Positions 63,735 through 64,000 of a stretch of 64,000 bases of DNA are shown here, piece by piece. A program made the translations under genes and the position numbers. Source of the DNA: Glycine soja. Lineage: Eukaryota > Streptophyta > Magnoliopsida > Fabales > Fabaceae. The first letter of the stretch is position 1; each line of letters opens with the position of its first letter. The notes below the pieces were generated by a model, which was given only the letters and a program-made list of their open reading frames with translations, was not told where the DNA came from and made no database searches. The stretch lies in NCBI RefSeq assembly GCF_004193775.1, contig NC_041008.1, positions 6,278,731 to 6,342,730 of the forward strand, read 5' to 3'.

Positions 63735-64000
63735 ACTTAGAATGTGTTTGGTTTGCATTTTCATTTTCTGTTTTCATTTTCAAAAGATTAGAATTATAAA
63801 AATATGTTTGGTTTGACTTCTTGTTTTCTGCTTTCAAGAAATAAAAACACTGAAATGCGTTTTCAAAAAGAAATGTATTTTTATATTTGCTTAAAATTAC
63901 ATTCCTTGCCACCGCGTTTTCATTTTATCCAAAATGAGGTTCCTAGTTTCAACTGAAAACACTGAAAACGAGATTTTATTATTTTCAATTTTTGGTTCGT
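63735..64000. repeat. MITE-like sequence in a TMEM8-like intron, cut by window end
   Basis: It starts near GTGTTTGGTTTGCATTTTC and contains repeated TTTTCATTTTC and TGTTTGGTTTGA motifs, then AACTGAAAACACTGAAAAC, the usual look of a common plant miniature element. The right end is not in the window, so the inverted ends cannot be confirmed. Confidence 0.4.

Overview
This is a plant nuclear genome segment, most probably from a legume close to soybean (Glycine). The evidence is the very AT-rich intergenic DNA, small GT-AG introns, two large intronless or nearly intronless pentatricopeptide repeat (PPR) genes, plant-only protein families, and repeats that look like those of soybean. I assigned the species by resemblance only, not by a search.

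Layout. From 1 to about 5.5 kb there is non-coding DNA with a striking, almost identical inverted repeat (1865-2856). At 5564-6792 (minus strand) lies a three-exon gene for a WRC zinc-motif protein. From 6.8 to 28 kb there is a gene-poor stretch of repeats. Its main element is a 2.4-kb CACTA-type transposon (20498-22931) that carries pieces of at least two host genes: a long-chain acyl-CoA synthetase 8/9-like gene and a trehalose-6-phosphate phosphatase gene. At 28900-29557 (plus) is a two-exon dihydroneopterin aldolase gene of folate synthesis. Convergent to it, at 31144-37629 (minus), is a 12-exon WDR74/Nsa1-type ribosome-biogenesis gene. From 38 to 42 kb there are more dispersed repeats and an element with an internal palindromic array. 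At 42647-45130 (minus) is a P-class PPR gene of the Arabidopsis At3g54980 type. At about 48.2 kb is a PPR relic. At 50623-52272 (plus) is an E/E+-subclass PPR gene. From 57767 to the right edge (plus) is a multi-exon TMEM8/PGAP6-like membrane protein gene, cut by the window end.

The genes do not form a functional cluster; this is ordinary plant gene order. Common themes are organelle RNA metabolism (two PPR proteins), 60S ribosome assembly (WDR74-like) and folate synthesis. For the spliced genes I worked out exon borders by hand. All internal codon phases close, and each complete spliced gene gives an open frame from ATG to stop.

The most unusual items are the young inverted repeat, which would fold into a long near-perfect hairpin if transcribed, and the gene-capturing CACTA element. 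I saw no CRISPR array, no bacterial or viral gene set, no rRNA gene and no confidently identifiable tRNA.
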